Below, piece after piece: positions 1 through 10,500 of a DNA stretch of 31,277 nucleotides. The notes under the pieces were generated by a model that ran no database searches, was not told the DNA's origin, and saw nothing but the letters and a program-made list of their open reading frames with translations. The stretch's first letter is position 1, and each line of letters opens with the position of its first letter. Source of the stretch: Zelonia costaricensis (taxonomy: Eukaryota > Euglenozoa > Kinetoplastea > Trypanosomatida > Trypanosomatidae). The stretch covers positions 1 through 31,277 of the forward strand of contig JASAOO010003239.1 of the NCBI GenBank assembly GCA_030849075.1. The letters are read 5' to 3'. A program made the position numbers and the translations under genes.

Positions 1-32
1 CGAGCGGCGGCGGCAGTAGTAGTAGCGAGGCG

Positions 33-1946
33 ATGCCGATCTGCGGGCAGTGCGGCACCGCCTTCCACAAGGCGGGTGCGCGCTTCTGCAGCCGCTGCGG
101 GTCACGCCGCGATGCCCCCTCCCACGCCGCCCCCACTGCCAAGGCCGCGGCCACGGCTCGACTGCCGGAGAAGAGCAAGACCACAGCGAAGGACGCCACC
201 GCGGGCGCGATGCCAGCGCTGGCCTCCGTCACGCCGGAGATGCCGCCCATCCTGAGCACCGCTGGTGCCGCGGCCAAGGGAACGCTGCGCCCTGGGGATG
301 TGGCACACCTGCAGGAACAGAAGCGCAAGAGCGGCGCCGGTGCGGCAGCGGCGGGTGGTGGAGGTGACGGCGTCGGCAACGGAGGCGGCAACGGTCGGAC
401 TGCACCGCGGCTGCAGCCGCCCGCGCTGACGGACGCCGCGTCGCCCTCCGCGCTGGAGTTTCGCGACCCGCGCGAGGTGACGTCCATCACGACACCCAAG
501 CGCCGCTCCAGCGGTATCGCAACGGCGGGCGGCACAACCATCCTCCCCGCGGCTCCTCCTGGTGCGACCGCGGCGACGGCGGCCCCGCGCGAGGTGCCGG
601 CGAAGCAGGCCGCCGACGACGCCCCGCCGCGGCGACGGGAGCGGCGCGCCTCGTCGATCTACGCCAAGGACGGGTCGCTGCCGGAGTTGCCGCCCACCTC
701 GATGGCGGACCCAAACCGTTTCCAAGAAGCGCCGCCGCCGCTCAGCTCGCCCTCCGAGGTTGCCGGCGACGGCGGCGCTTCCGCTCTCAATCATATCCCG
801 GCCCCCCCGCGGGAGCAGCGCCCCACCGCGACCTCGCCCCACACCACGGTGCTCTCCCGACTCGAGGAAACGCGCGTGGCGGCCACGGTGGACGCCGCCG
901 ACTTCGCCGACACCCGCGCGGCTGCCCGCACGTCTGCGGACCGCGACCTGCACGCGAGCAGCAACGGCACCGAGGACGACGAGACCATCACCTCGCTGCG
1001 GCCCACCGAGGCGGAGGAGGCGCAGTACACCGCGTGGGCCACGCTGTCTCCGGATGGCCTGACACCGGAGATGCTGCAGACGAGCAACGCCAGCGAGCTG
1101 CGGCAGTGGCACAAAGGCAGCCTGATCGGGCGCGGCACCTACGGCTCCGTCTACCTCGGTCTCCTCCCGGACGGCAGCTTCCACGCGGTCAAGTGCGTCG
1201 AGCTCGGCAATCGCAAAGCCGCGGACCACCTCGGTGCGCTCGAGTTGGTGTCGCTGTCGCGGGAGATCAACATGATGCACCGCCTGCGGCACCGCAACCT
1301 GTGCACCTTCAAGGGGGTCTACTTCGACGCCGAGAGCGCCGCCATCTGCATGTTTATGGAGTACATCGGCGGCGGCTCGCTCTCCACGATTGTGAAGAAG
1401 TTCAAGCCGCTGCCGCCAACGGTGGTGCGGAGCTGGACGCACCAGCTGCTCAGCGGGCTGCACTACCTGCACAGCCAGCACATCATCCACCGCGACATCA
1501 AGGGCGACAACGTGCTCGTCGATACGACGGCCGACCCGTCGGCGAAGGCGCAGATCAAGCTGGTCGACTTCGGCGCCGCGCGGCGGCTCACGGATGCGGT
1601 GTCGCAGAGCAGTACCGTGATTGGGACGCCATACTGGATGGCGCCGGAGGTGGTGGACGCCTCAGGCGATGGAAACGGGTACAGCTACAAGGCAGATGTG
1701 TGGTCGGTGGGCTGCACGGTGGCGGAGATGCTGACAGGGCGGCCGCCGTGGCCGAGCAAGACGAGTGCGCCGGCAGCCATCATGATGATTGCGTCCGCGA
1801 CGGGGATGCCGACGGAGATACCGGAGGAGGAGGCGACCCCGGGGTGCTTGGACTTCATGAAGCAGTGCTTCATCCGCAACCCGGAGAAGCGTCCCACCGT
1901 GCAGCAGCTCCTCCACCACCCCTGGATCGCGGGCAAGACAGCCTAA
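33..1946 (+). CDS. STE11/MAPKKK-like Ser/Thr protein kinase with N-terminal zinc ribbon
   Basis: This is a 637-residue protein kinase that should phosphorylate Ser/Thr on protein substrates; the substrate is unknown. Residues 1-25 form a zinc ribbon with C4, C7, C19 and C22 (CxxC-x11-CxxC). Residues about 30-350 are Ala/Pro/Ser/Arg-rich and probably disordered. The kinase domain spans about 360-634. It has a Gly loop G366-R-G-T-Y-G371, lysine K387, alpha-C glutamate E411, the catalytic loop HRDIKGDN with D488, DFG at 512-514, and an activation segment ending GTPYWMAPE at 531-539. T528 is a likely activation-loop phosphosite. The segment MEYIGGGSLS and the GTPYWMAPE ending are typical of the STE11/MEKK group. 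All catalytic residues are present, so it should be active. The frame has no stop back to base 3, reading a Gly/Ser stretch, so the true start may lie outside the window. ATG 33 is preferred because it places the zinc ribbon at the N-terminus. Family membership is secure; the pathway is not. Confidence 0.93.
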   Translation: MPICGQCGTAFHKAGARFCSRCGSRRDAPSHAAPTAKAAATARLPEKSKTTAKDATAGAMPALASVTPEMPPILSTAGAAAKGTLRPGDVAHLQEQKRKSGAGAAAAGGGGDGVGNGGGNGRTAPRLQPPALTDAASPSALEFRDPREVTSITTPKRRSSGIATAGGTTILPAAPPGATAATAAPREVPAKQAADDAPPRRRERRASSIYAKDGSLPELPPTSMADPNRFQEAPPPLSSPSEVAGDGGASALNHIPAPPREQRPTATSPHTTVLSRLEETRVAATVDAADFADTRAAARTSADRDLHASSNGTEDDETITSLRPTEAEEAQYTAWATLSPDGLTPEMLQTSNASELRQWHKGSLIGRGTYGSVYLGLLPDGSFHAVKCVELGNRKAADHLGALELVSLSREINMMHRLRHRNLCTFKGVYFDAESAAICMFMEYIGGGSLSTIVKKFKPLPPTVVRSWTHQLLSGLHYLHSQHIIHRDIKGDNVLVDTTADPSAKAQIKLVDFGAARRLTDAVSQSSTVIGTPYWMAPEVVDASGDGNGYSYKADVWSVGCTVAEMLTGRPPWPSKTSAPAAIMMIASATGMPTEIPEEEATPGCLDFMKQCFIRNPEKRPTVQQLLHHPWIAGKTA

Positions 1947-2368
1947 CAGGCGAACACACGCACATACATGCGAAATCAAGCAAGAGAACGTGCGCGGCGG
2001 CTGAGCAGCAGACTCGGCGCTGCGGCCTCCAGGCGTGCGTCGCCTTGCCCCTGCCGGCGCGAGAGAGGCGGGGGAGCGGCCGCTACAGCCTTCACGCCCT
2101 TCCCGTCTAGATCCACGCACGCCACCGTCTCACGGAGTGCGCGGGAGGGATGCGGTGGAGAACGAGGGGTTAAGGGGGTTCACTTTGTTTGCATGAGAAG
2201 GCGTGTGTTTGTGTTTGTGTGTGTGTCTGTGTGTGGTTTAGAAAAGCACATGTGTGTCGGCAGCGGCGACACAGCCTGGTGTGCATGTACAGTCCGCGTT
2301 GCTTGTTTTCTATTTCCTCCTTGGGTCTTGCCACCGTTGCGGCCCTTTTCGAGTCTGTGACGGCCTGG

Positions 2369-2403
<35 letters not shown>

Positions 2404-3072
2404 TGGCGACGAGGTTCTCTGCTTCTTCCGCTGCCCCACACTTCCTCCGCCCCACAGTCCCTTGCGTGCCCACCCCTGCCGTCCTACCGAGGTGGTGTGC
2501 GGCGGGGTGAGGGGAGGGTGAGGAGGCCGCCCATCCCCTCTCATGATCATCTTCAGTTGCCCCTCCGCATCGTTGCTTCGCCTCCGCTTTTCGCGCGCGC
2601 CACGCCTCTGTGTGTGTTGGTGTGTGTGTACGTGCTTTTGTGTGTACCTTCTTGATGTGGGCCCAGCGACACGTAGCGGATCTTGCTGCCTCTCTTCTCC
2701 ACGTGGGTGACACCGCACCACCTGCAGTGGGGGACGGGGGGGTGGGAGGGCGCGCTGCACATGACACACTCATCTATGAAGCACCGAAATCGATACCGTG
2801 CAAGAGCCACCCCGGACCGAGGAAGTGCGTGAGTGTGCGTCACCATGCCCCCCCCCCTGCACACACAACACACAACACACACGCAGGCAGGTTGCTGTCG
2901 TGAGATGTGGAGCACCAGTATGACTGCTGGTTGCTCAGTCTCAGCTCTGGACACCTCCCACGGGGAGGGTCCCTGACGCACTCATCAGAGGAGAAGAAAA
3001 ACGCACAGCGAGAAGCAAGACGTGAGTCGGCGCAGACTTGCCGACGTCGCCCGCCGCCCTACGATGCCGATG
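1947..3072 (+). other. 3' UTR and intergenic part downstream of the kinase gene
   Basis: No convincing gene is seen here. The stretch has about 14 ATG triplets on the + strand, a normal density, but none opens a frame with coding character. It holds GT-rich runs (2202-2236, 2371-2401, 2601-2645), a CA-rich run (2861-2882) and short G and C runs. It most likely contains the kinase 3' UTR and polyadenylation region, because in trypanosomatids poly(A) sites are coupled to the next downstream trans-splice acceptor. I did not recognise a SIDER-type retroposon, but could not test for one. Confidence 0.6.
2371..2401 (+). repeat. (GT)15 microsatellite
   Basis: An uninterrupted GT dinucleotide run lies about 425 bp downstream of the kinase stop codon, probably in its 3' UTR. 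A second, imperfect GT-rich run lies at 2202-2236. Such tracts are common in Leishmaniinae intergenic DNA and are likely to vary in length between strains. Confidence 0.95.
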
Positions 3073-3079
3073 TCCCGGC

Positions 3080-3148
3080 TGCCCCCTTACCTCCCCTCTC
3101 TCCACTCCCACTTCTCAACCCCTTCAATCCTCCTTCCTTCCTGCGAAG
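3080..3148 (+). promoter_or_regulatory. Candidate spliced-leader acceptor: long pyrimidine tract followed by AG
   Basis: About 60 bases of almost pure C/T (3080-3143) are followed by the first AG at 3147-3148, the standard trypanosomatid trans-splice acceptor arrangement. It begins just after the last sense-strand ATG before the ABC gene (3070). If it is used, the ABC transcript has a 5' UTR of about 1.44 kb. Other acceptors exist closer to the gene, so use of this one is inferred. Confidence 0.45.
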
Positions 3149-3210
3149 CGATCCCCCTTTCCCAAACCCCGCACTCTTCTCGAAGTACATAGCACCTAGA
3201 CACGCATCAA

Positions 3211-3238
3211 CCCCCCCCCCCACACACACACACACACA
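3211..3238 (+). repeat. Poly-C11 followed by (CA)9
   Basis: Eleven cytosines (3211-3221) run straight into nine CA units (3221-3238). The run lies in the ATG-free region upstream of the ABC gene and probably within its leader or spacer. Confidence 0.95.
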
Positions 3239-4145
3239 TCTATACGCTAATCAACGCGCGTGCGTGCTAAACCCCAACAGGGCAGACACACAGCGGTGCA
3301 GTAGCCGTTGCCCCGCTCACTTTGTGTCGCTTCACTGTACAGCTTTTCTCCGCCCAACCCTCCAGCACACTCTTGCGCCGCACTCGCAGGTGCGTACCGC
3401 GACGCCGATCGACACCCCTCCGCCCCGCACTCCTGCACCGCTTTCGAAGCAGCCATCGCTGGAGGAGAGCGCACCCACCAGCAGCAGAGAAGCGCGAGGA
3501 GGAGGGGGGAGATAACGAGACAACCTTCTTGTGGATCTCTGTGTTTATTCTCCTTTGCTTCTCCTTGTGCAGTGTTCAGGGTGCTAGCGTGGCCTCCCCC
3601 CCGTCCTCGTTCATCACACCAACTGCAAACGCTCCGCGTCCCCCCCTCTACCGTAGCGTCTCTCCTCGTCCCTTTCCACCTCTCTCTCTGGGCGTCTGGT
3701 GCGTTGTTTCTCCCGATTTTGCCTGTGCGTGTGTGTCTGTGTGTGTCTGTGCGTGCACTTTACCGCGCACGGTAGCCGCAGAGAGTGTGAGTGAGTGAGT
3801 GGAAAGCTCGTACGGGGGGGAGCAGGAGACACCGTGGACTCCGTTGAAGACGTCGTGCCTCGGCTCCTTCTTTCTCTTCTCTTCTCTTTGTTTCCTGACG
3901 TCTGCTGTGTGCGTGTGAGTCGAACGTTGCGCTGTCACACCCACCCACACACACACCGATACCCACACTCACACACCGACACCGACAACCCTCCCCCCCC
4001 ACACGCACATTCGCAAACCTCATAGCGGCAGCTCTGTCTGACTTTCTTTTCCTGTGGCTCACCCTCCTTTTTCAAAGCCTCTCTGCTGGCCCACGTCGGC
4101 CTCCGCCCAACCTCACTGCTGTCGCGGACCATCCTCCCGCTCACG

Positions 4146-4197
4146 GTCCTCCTCCTCCTCCTCCTTCCTTCCCTCCGCGTCGCCGTCCGCTGTGAAG
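4146..4197 (+). promoter_or_regulatory. Alternative proximal spliced-leader acceptor for the ABC gene
   Basis: A CCT/CTT-rich tract at 4146-4185 is followed by the first AG at 4196-4197, giving a predicted 5' UTR of about 395 nt. A weaker tract and AG follow at 4309-4328. Trypanosomatid genes often use several acceptors, so these may coexist with the distal site. Confidence 0.45.
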
Positions 4198-4591
4198 GGG
4201 CTCCAAGTCCTGCTTGACCGCAGTCACCGAAAGGGTCCTCCGTTGCGAGCGGCGCACATCGGCGTGAGCGCGTGTGCACCTGACCTCGTCCTCGGTCGCG
4301 CCTCAGCGCTCTTGCCTCCCTCCCGCAGCCCGTGCAAGCCTCACAGCGGGTGTTTCGTCTCGTTGCTCGTGTGTGGGTCTCGTCCGACTCTTCCTTTGGT
4401 GCCTTGTGCCTGGCTTATACTCAGCAAGGCTCCACCACGCACGTGCACACCCCACTCGCCTGCCTGTGCTGGGGTGCCTGCACTGCGCACGACGCCAAAA
4501 CGTTGACGGAGTGGGAAACGAAGCAAGGGAAAACTGGGACTCGACATACCGCAGGTCCGCAACGGCGGGAGTGCACGCGGCCCCCGCTCGC

Positions 4592-7500
4592 ATGCCGGTT
4601 TCTCCATCCCGCCCGAGGCCCTCGTCGCCATGGAACACGAGGGGCACCGGGACCGGCGCGTTCCCATCGACGCGGGGCAGCCACAGCGAGACGAGCCCAC
4701 TGCTGCCCACCCGCTCCTCGGCCGCCTCCACGAGCTACTCCACCCACACGGCCTCCCCCCGGCCTGACACGACCAGCGCAGGCCCCAGGCCGGCACGCGG
4801 CGACACATCAGACGCCTCCTCCTTCTGCGCCGTCGGCATGGGGGCCGAGTCGGGCGGGGACACCGGCTCGGTTGCCGCCTCGTCGCTCTCCGTGAACGAC
4901 TCCTCGCAGGGCGGCGGCAGCATACTCATCAGCGGAAGCAGTCGCGATGGCGGCGGCGGTCGCAGCGACGCGAGCAACAGCGGTGGGCGCAGTTACCGCG
5001 GGGCTGGCAGGGACGCCGGCGATGCGGGGGACGACGATGACAAGGACGGGGGCGGTGACGGCGGTGGCGGTGGCGGTGCGGGGGGCGCCGAGTTCAGGTT
5101 TGGCGCCTCCCCGTCCTCGCCCTCGGAGTTCGTCGCCGTCTTCGTCCACGCAGTGCAGCTGCAGTCGTGGACGAGCTGGCTGCTGGCCGTCGCCTTCCAC
5201 GTCTTCCACCTCCTGCTCGTGCTGGCCTTCCTGCTGAGCCCCATCCTCTTCCGATCGACCGTCTTCTCATCTCAAACCATGGCGCGGTCGCTGCTCGAGA
5301 CGCAGGGCGTCATCAAGCGCCGGGGCGACAGCGGCGAGGACGCTGGCAGGAACTCGGCGGTGACGGCCGGGGTGGAGGCGGGCGCGGTGGTACCGGAGCT
5401 TCCCGCCAGCGTCTCGCGTGCGCCGGTGACGGTGGAGAGTGTGTGGGCCATTCACGATGCCATCTTCTTTCTTGAGCCGGGCCACGTGGTGATGCCGACC
5501 ACCATCTCGAACAGCTTCGCGTCGCTGCGGCACAACGAGCACCACAATAGCAACACCAACAAGAAGGGCGACGAAGCGGACCCGAGTCGCTCGCCCGACA
5601 CGGGCGGCGGCGGCGGCTCTGCGGCTGCGCCCTCCGGCAAGGCGGCCGGAAAGTCCTCGAAAGGCCACGACCGATCAGGCGGCGATGACGGTGGTGATCA
5701 GCACACGTTTGTGGTGCCGCACAAGACCGGCGACGGCGACGATGACGACGACGACGGCCGCGACGACGATGGAGATGCGACGGCAAGGAGGGCGGAGGAG
5801 GACAAGGACGAGAAGGCGACAGGAGGCGTGCAGAGGGTCACGGCGCCGATCGATGGCGCCACCTCCGCCACTGCCTCGACCAGCATCACCACCACCGCCA
5901 CCACAACAAAACCGGCCCGCGCCAGCACACGCACGAAGACAACGACGCGGCCGACCGCAAAGAGCAGCGGCAAGGTGGAGAAGAAGCGTCACGGCGCGTC
6001 CAGGCTCCGCGTGGCGATGGGTGCGGACGGTGTCGGGGCGGAGGAGGGGCCGGGCATGTTGCCGGCGACGGTACTGCAGCGGAACGCGTCGCTTCCGCAG
6101 CCGTGGAGCGTGTTCGCGGCGCCACCGCCGGTTGCACCGGAGTACACGGGCGAGCCGCGCAAGAGCTCCACGAGTGGGCAGGTGACGCTGCTGAAGATTC
6201 TAAATGCGTGGGAGGCCTCACCGCTCTACTCCTCCCCGTTGGCGCTGACGCTCTTCTACTACCTCTACGGCGTCGGCTGCATCATCCTGCTGCTGACCGT
6301 CACGGACGGCATGCTGACCGGGCACTTCGCCGTGCTGCGGCTCGGCATCGCCGTGGCGGAGCTGCTGTGGTACATCCACCACGGCACGCACGCGTTCGTC
6401 ATATTCTGCTGGATGGTGCTGCTGTCCCACTGGCCCCAACACGCCGTCGGCACCCTCGCCGACGCGCCGTTCCTGGAGCGGGGCACGCCGTACGCGTTGG
6501 TGACGAAGAAGACGGGGAAGGTCGCGATATTCTGGTTCTACCGGGCGTCCGGTGACGCCGGCGACACGGGCGGCGGAGCGGGCAAGCTGCTGACCCGTGA
6601 GGTGGACCTCTCCTACTACCTCTACGCGCAGGTGTGGTACCTCAAGCCGCTCGCTGAGGGCGTGGCCGTCTTCTACCTCTGCCTGTTGGTTCTGTGCCTT
6701 GTCAAGGACATCCACCGCGTGCTCGACGCCGTTGTTGGTGTGCGCGAGCTGATGGAGCCGGAGGGGTGCGTGCGGTGCCCGCTGTGTGGCGAGCTCATGG
6801 AGGTGTGCGAGCAGCGCAGCCTGCTGCGGCGCAACTCCATCTACCAGTCCTCGCGTGACCGCTCGCCGTGGTCGGTGCGGCAGACGCGGTGGTGGTGGCG
6901 ATGGCTGCGGAGCGCCGTGCGGGGCAGCAGCAGTGGCCACCGCGTCCCGACGCCGCGGCTTTACAGTCCGCTGTGGCGGTGGCTGCTGCCGGGCTGGTGC
7001 GGTGGGGGCCCACAGACCGCCTTGGCCGCCACAGCCGCAGTCTCCTCGGCACTCGCCACATCGAGAAAGGACGCGCGCGCCGACGGCGCGGAGCCGTCCT
7101 TGGCCGCGCTCGTGAGCGACGAAGCCCCGTACACGCTGGCGGACATGACCGAGGACGTCGAGTTCTACGAGCAGTCCGCCGTGCGGCGCAGTGCAGCCGC
7201 CCCGCAGGACGCGGCCACCCAGGAAACAGCGCACCTCATGCGGTGGCTCACGGCGATGCCGCGGGCGGAGCGCTACTCGCTCGTGCGGCTGAAGGAGGGG
7301 GAGGAGCAGGGCGTCAGCCGCAGTGGCCTCCGCGCGAGTCGAATGTCGAGGGGGGACGTGGATGGGGAGGGCGAGGAGGATGAGGGCAACGCCGCCTCCG
7401 CGGCGGCCAACGCGCTCGCCCTCGGCTCATCGGGATCCTCGTCCTCCGAGGAAGAGGCCGGTGGGGGCCTCGTGCGCACCGTACCAGCTTCCTCGGTTGG

Positions 7501-10500
7501 CACGGCGGGCGGCGGCGGCGGTGGTGCTGGGGGCACGACGACGGCCTCCACCGCCGCCGCGGCGGCTGCCGCAGCGTTTCGGCGCGCGTCGTCGGCCGTG
7601 GCGCAGGCGCGGTCGAACGAGTCCTCGCGCTCCGCCAGCCCCACCCGCCGCCGCAGCCAGCCGACGAGCCGGCACCGCTCGCGAAACCGGTCTATCCAGC
7701 GGCAGCGGTCGCAGAGCATGAGTCAGCCGACCACGCCGGCGCAGCGGCCGCAGCGCCGCACGCGCTTCACGGAGGAGGTGCTGTACTGGAAGTACGCCAC
7801 CCGCCACGTGCACCACCGCTGCCCCAAGCTCTACCTCGACGCCACCGAGGCCTCGGACGACGAGGAGGAGGAGACGGAGGAGGACGAGGACGAAGAGGAC
7901 AGCAGCAGCAGCGGCAGTGGTGAGGGCGCCAGCTCGGGCGACGAGGGCAGCGGCAGCACAGGCGGCACGCGCCCGTTGGCCGCAACGGCGGCGACGGCGC
8001 CCCCCGCTGGCGCGGCAAGGCAGCACCGCGTGTCGGACGTCCCTGTTGCGACGGCGGGCCCGACCACCGCTGCCACACGCGCGCACGTCGGCAGCGTGGC
8101 GACCGCCGCTGACCGCGCCAACTTCTCCCAGCGCGGTCTGCGCCGCTCCCTCTCGCCACGTGCCGCCGACACCCGCTCCTCGCCGACATCGTCGGAGGCA
8201 GTGGACTCGCTCCGCTCGATCGAGCGGCGCCGCCACGCGCAGCAGGCGCAGCGGGACGGCCAGCGCGGTGGCCCAGCACTGGGCGGCTCGAACGGGCGCA
8301 ACTACGGCACGCTCGGTCCGAACTTCTCGGAGGCGCCGTCGCAGCTATTTGCGCGCGGTCCGCCGCCCGGCGCGGGCCCCAGCCACATCGTGCAGCGCGG
8401 CGTCTACGACCCAACGAAGGAGGGCGACGACGAGTTCAGGCCCGGCAACGCGTTCCAGTCGTACGACAGGGCTGGCTGGCTGTCGCGGCTGACCTACACC
8501 TGGCTCAACCCGCTCCTCACCTTCGGCTTGCTCGAGCCGACGCTGCTGCGGCAGGAGCGGTTCCTGCCGTCGCTGCCGGAGTCGCTGCTGTCGCTCGACA
8601 ACATTCTAGTCCCGGCGTGGCGGCTGTGGGTTCACCGCAAGGTGTGGTTCTCCAGCTACGTGGCGAAGCCCGGCGAGCTGCTCATCCCGAGCAACGAGGC
8701 GATGGACCGTGCGGAGGAGGAGGCGATGTCGCTCGCCGACCTGTGCGAGGTCGACGGCGGCGATGACGGCGAGGAGACGGAGAGCTCGGAGGGTCGCCAG
8801 ACGGTGGTGATGCTGGGCCAGACGGCGCTGAAGCAGGCGGCAAAGTTCCGCCCGCAGCGGCCGCGGCGGGGGTGGCAGGAGAACGCGATGTGGGCCCTCA
8901 CCGCCCCGCTGCGCTACGCCCTCGTCACGCTCTTCTACTACGTCTACCTCGGCACCTCGCGCACGGTGCGACGCACGCGGCGGAGGCTTGTGCGGGAGCT
9001 GCTGAAGGACCGCCTGGCTGCTGCGGCGGAGGACATGTACGACACGGACGGCTACCACGCCCTTGAGGCCACCGAGGCCATCGAGGAGGCGACGTGGGCG
9101 TTGGCGGAGATGGCGTCCTCGTGCGGCAGCAGCGCCGCCGCGCCCTCTGCCGGGTCGGCCCTGCCCACGCACATGCGCCGGCAGCTGGCCCTGAGTGATG
9201 TAAGCCTCTACCACCTCTTCCTCGAGCACCGCTGCGGCCGGCGCTTCCTGCTCGTGGCGGCGCCGCTGCTGCTGCTGAGCGAGGCGCTGACGCTGGCGAT
9301 CGTGCCGGGCTTCGACTTCTTCACGGTGTACCTGCGGCGCGTCGACTTCGACATCCTCCCGCATCGCCGCGAGGCCCCGAGTGACCAGCGCGACGTGACG
9401 GCGGCGCTGCTGTGGTCCGCGGCGCTGGGGGCGGTGATGCTGCTGCAGGGCTTGGTGCACGGCGCGTACCTCAGCCAGGTGCAGCAGGCTGCCATGGAGG
9501 CGCGGACCTGCGTGCGGGCGATGGCGTTGGAGAAGACGCTCGCCCTGCCGCTGGCGCAGCGCACGTTCAGCGAGGCGGAGGTGGTGACGCTGGCGACCGA
9601 GGAGGCGGCGCGGGTGGCGACGTGTCTTGCGTCGCTGCACCACTGCTGGTCCTCTCCGCTGCGCATCGCGCTGCTGGCGCTGCTGCTCGCCTACTACGTC
9701 GGGTGGGCCGCGGCGGCGGTGACCGGCCTGGGCCCGCTCATCACGGTGCCCCTGATCCGCTACGCAGCGCACGAGGTGCGCGAGCGTCGGCACGAGGCAC
9801 GCGAGGCAACGGCGCCGCGCCTCACGCTGCTGCAGCACACACTCAGTCACATCCGCGAGGTGAAGGCGATGCTGCTCGAGGGGCGGCTGGCGCGGCGCCT
9901 GCGCAAGGCACGCGCCGTCGAGGCCTCGAGCGCCGAGGCTGTCGCCATGGCGGAGGGCACGGCCGGCGCACTGGCCGGCGGGGTGGCGTGCTTGTTGCTC
10001 GTCGCCGCGCTGGGCACGCAGTGTGTGGTGGACGCCAAGCCGCTGCGGGACATGGACGTGCTCGTGCCCGTCTTGGTGATCTTCGCCCTGCTGACGGCGC
10101 CGCTGCTGGAGCTGCCCGTGCTCTTCACGGTGGTGGCGCGCGGCTTTCTGTCGATGAAGCGCATCGAGGCGTACCTGCGGCAGACCCCTGACGAGTTCGT
10201 TGGCACCTGGGTCGACCTGACGAGCTTCACGGCGATGCAGCAGCAGCTGCGCGAGGAGGACCCGAGCAGCGCGCTCCTGCAGTACCGCCGCGGCAGCGTC
10301 GTCTGCCGCGACTCCTCCTTCACCTGGCAGCACGACCTCACAGAGGAGGCGCCGACGACGCTGCTGCGGGATGTCGACATGTGCATCGAGCCGGGACAGC
10401 TCGTCATTGTGCAGGGCTCGATGGGCACCGGCAAGAGCACGTTACTGCTGTCCATCCTCGGGGAGGTGAACCGCTGCGTGTCGGCTGCCGCGGCCGCCAG

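Larger units (their letters stand above)
3073..4591 (+). promoter_or_regulatory. ATG-free 5' leader region of the ABC gene
   Basis: Reading every line, I find no ATG on the + strand between 3073 and 4591 (1519 bp), whereas CAT (ATG on the other strand) occurs about ten times. The region is pyrimidine-rich with several acceptor-like tracts (3080-3148, 3840-3895, 4146-4197, 4309-4328) and CA/GT runs (3221-3238, 3723-3755, 3935-3976). The likeliest explanation is that much of it is transcribed as 5' UTR upstream of the ATG at 4592, where upstream start codons would be selected against. No separate gene is supported. Confidence 0.6.

Noticed and set aside
1034..2110. 358-codon + strand frame overlapping the kinase domain
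   Set aside because: It is a shadow of the kinase codons in another frame; the kinase frame has every conserved motif.
2907..3798. Open frames in the spacer upstream of the ABC gene, such as 2907-3515 and 3322-3798
   Set aside because: They are Pro/Thr/His-rich translations of pyrimidine and CA tracts, and most begin at GTG rather than ATG. The interval from 3073 has no sense-strand ATG at all.
4274..4591. N-terminal extension of the ABC protein back to 4274
   Set aside because: The codon at 4274 is GTG and no ATG occurs in frame before 4592. The extension would also read through acceptor-like pyrimidine tracts.
7860..8040. Acidic and Ser runs in the ABC protein as a sign of a separate fused gene
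   Set aside because: They read as a low-complexity linker in one continuous frame, with no domain features of another protein.
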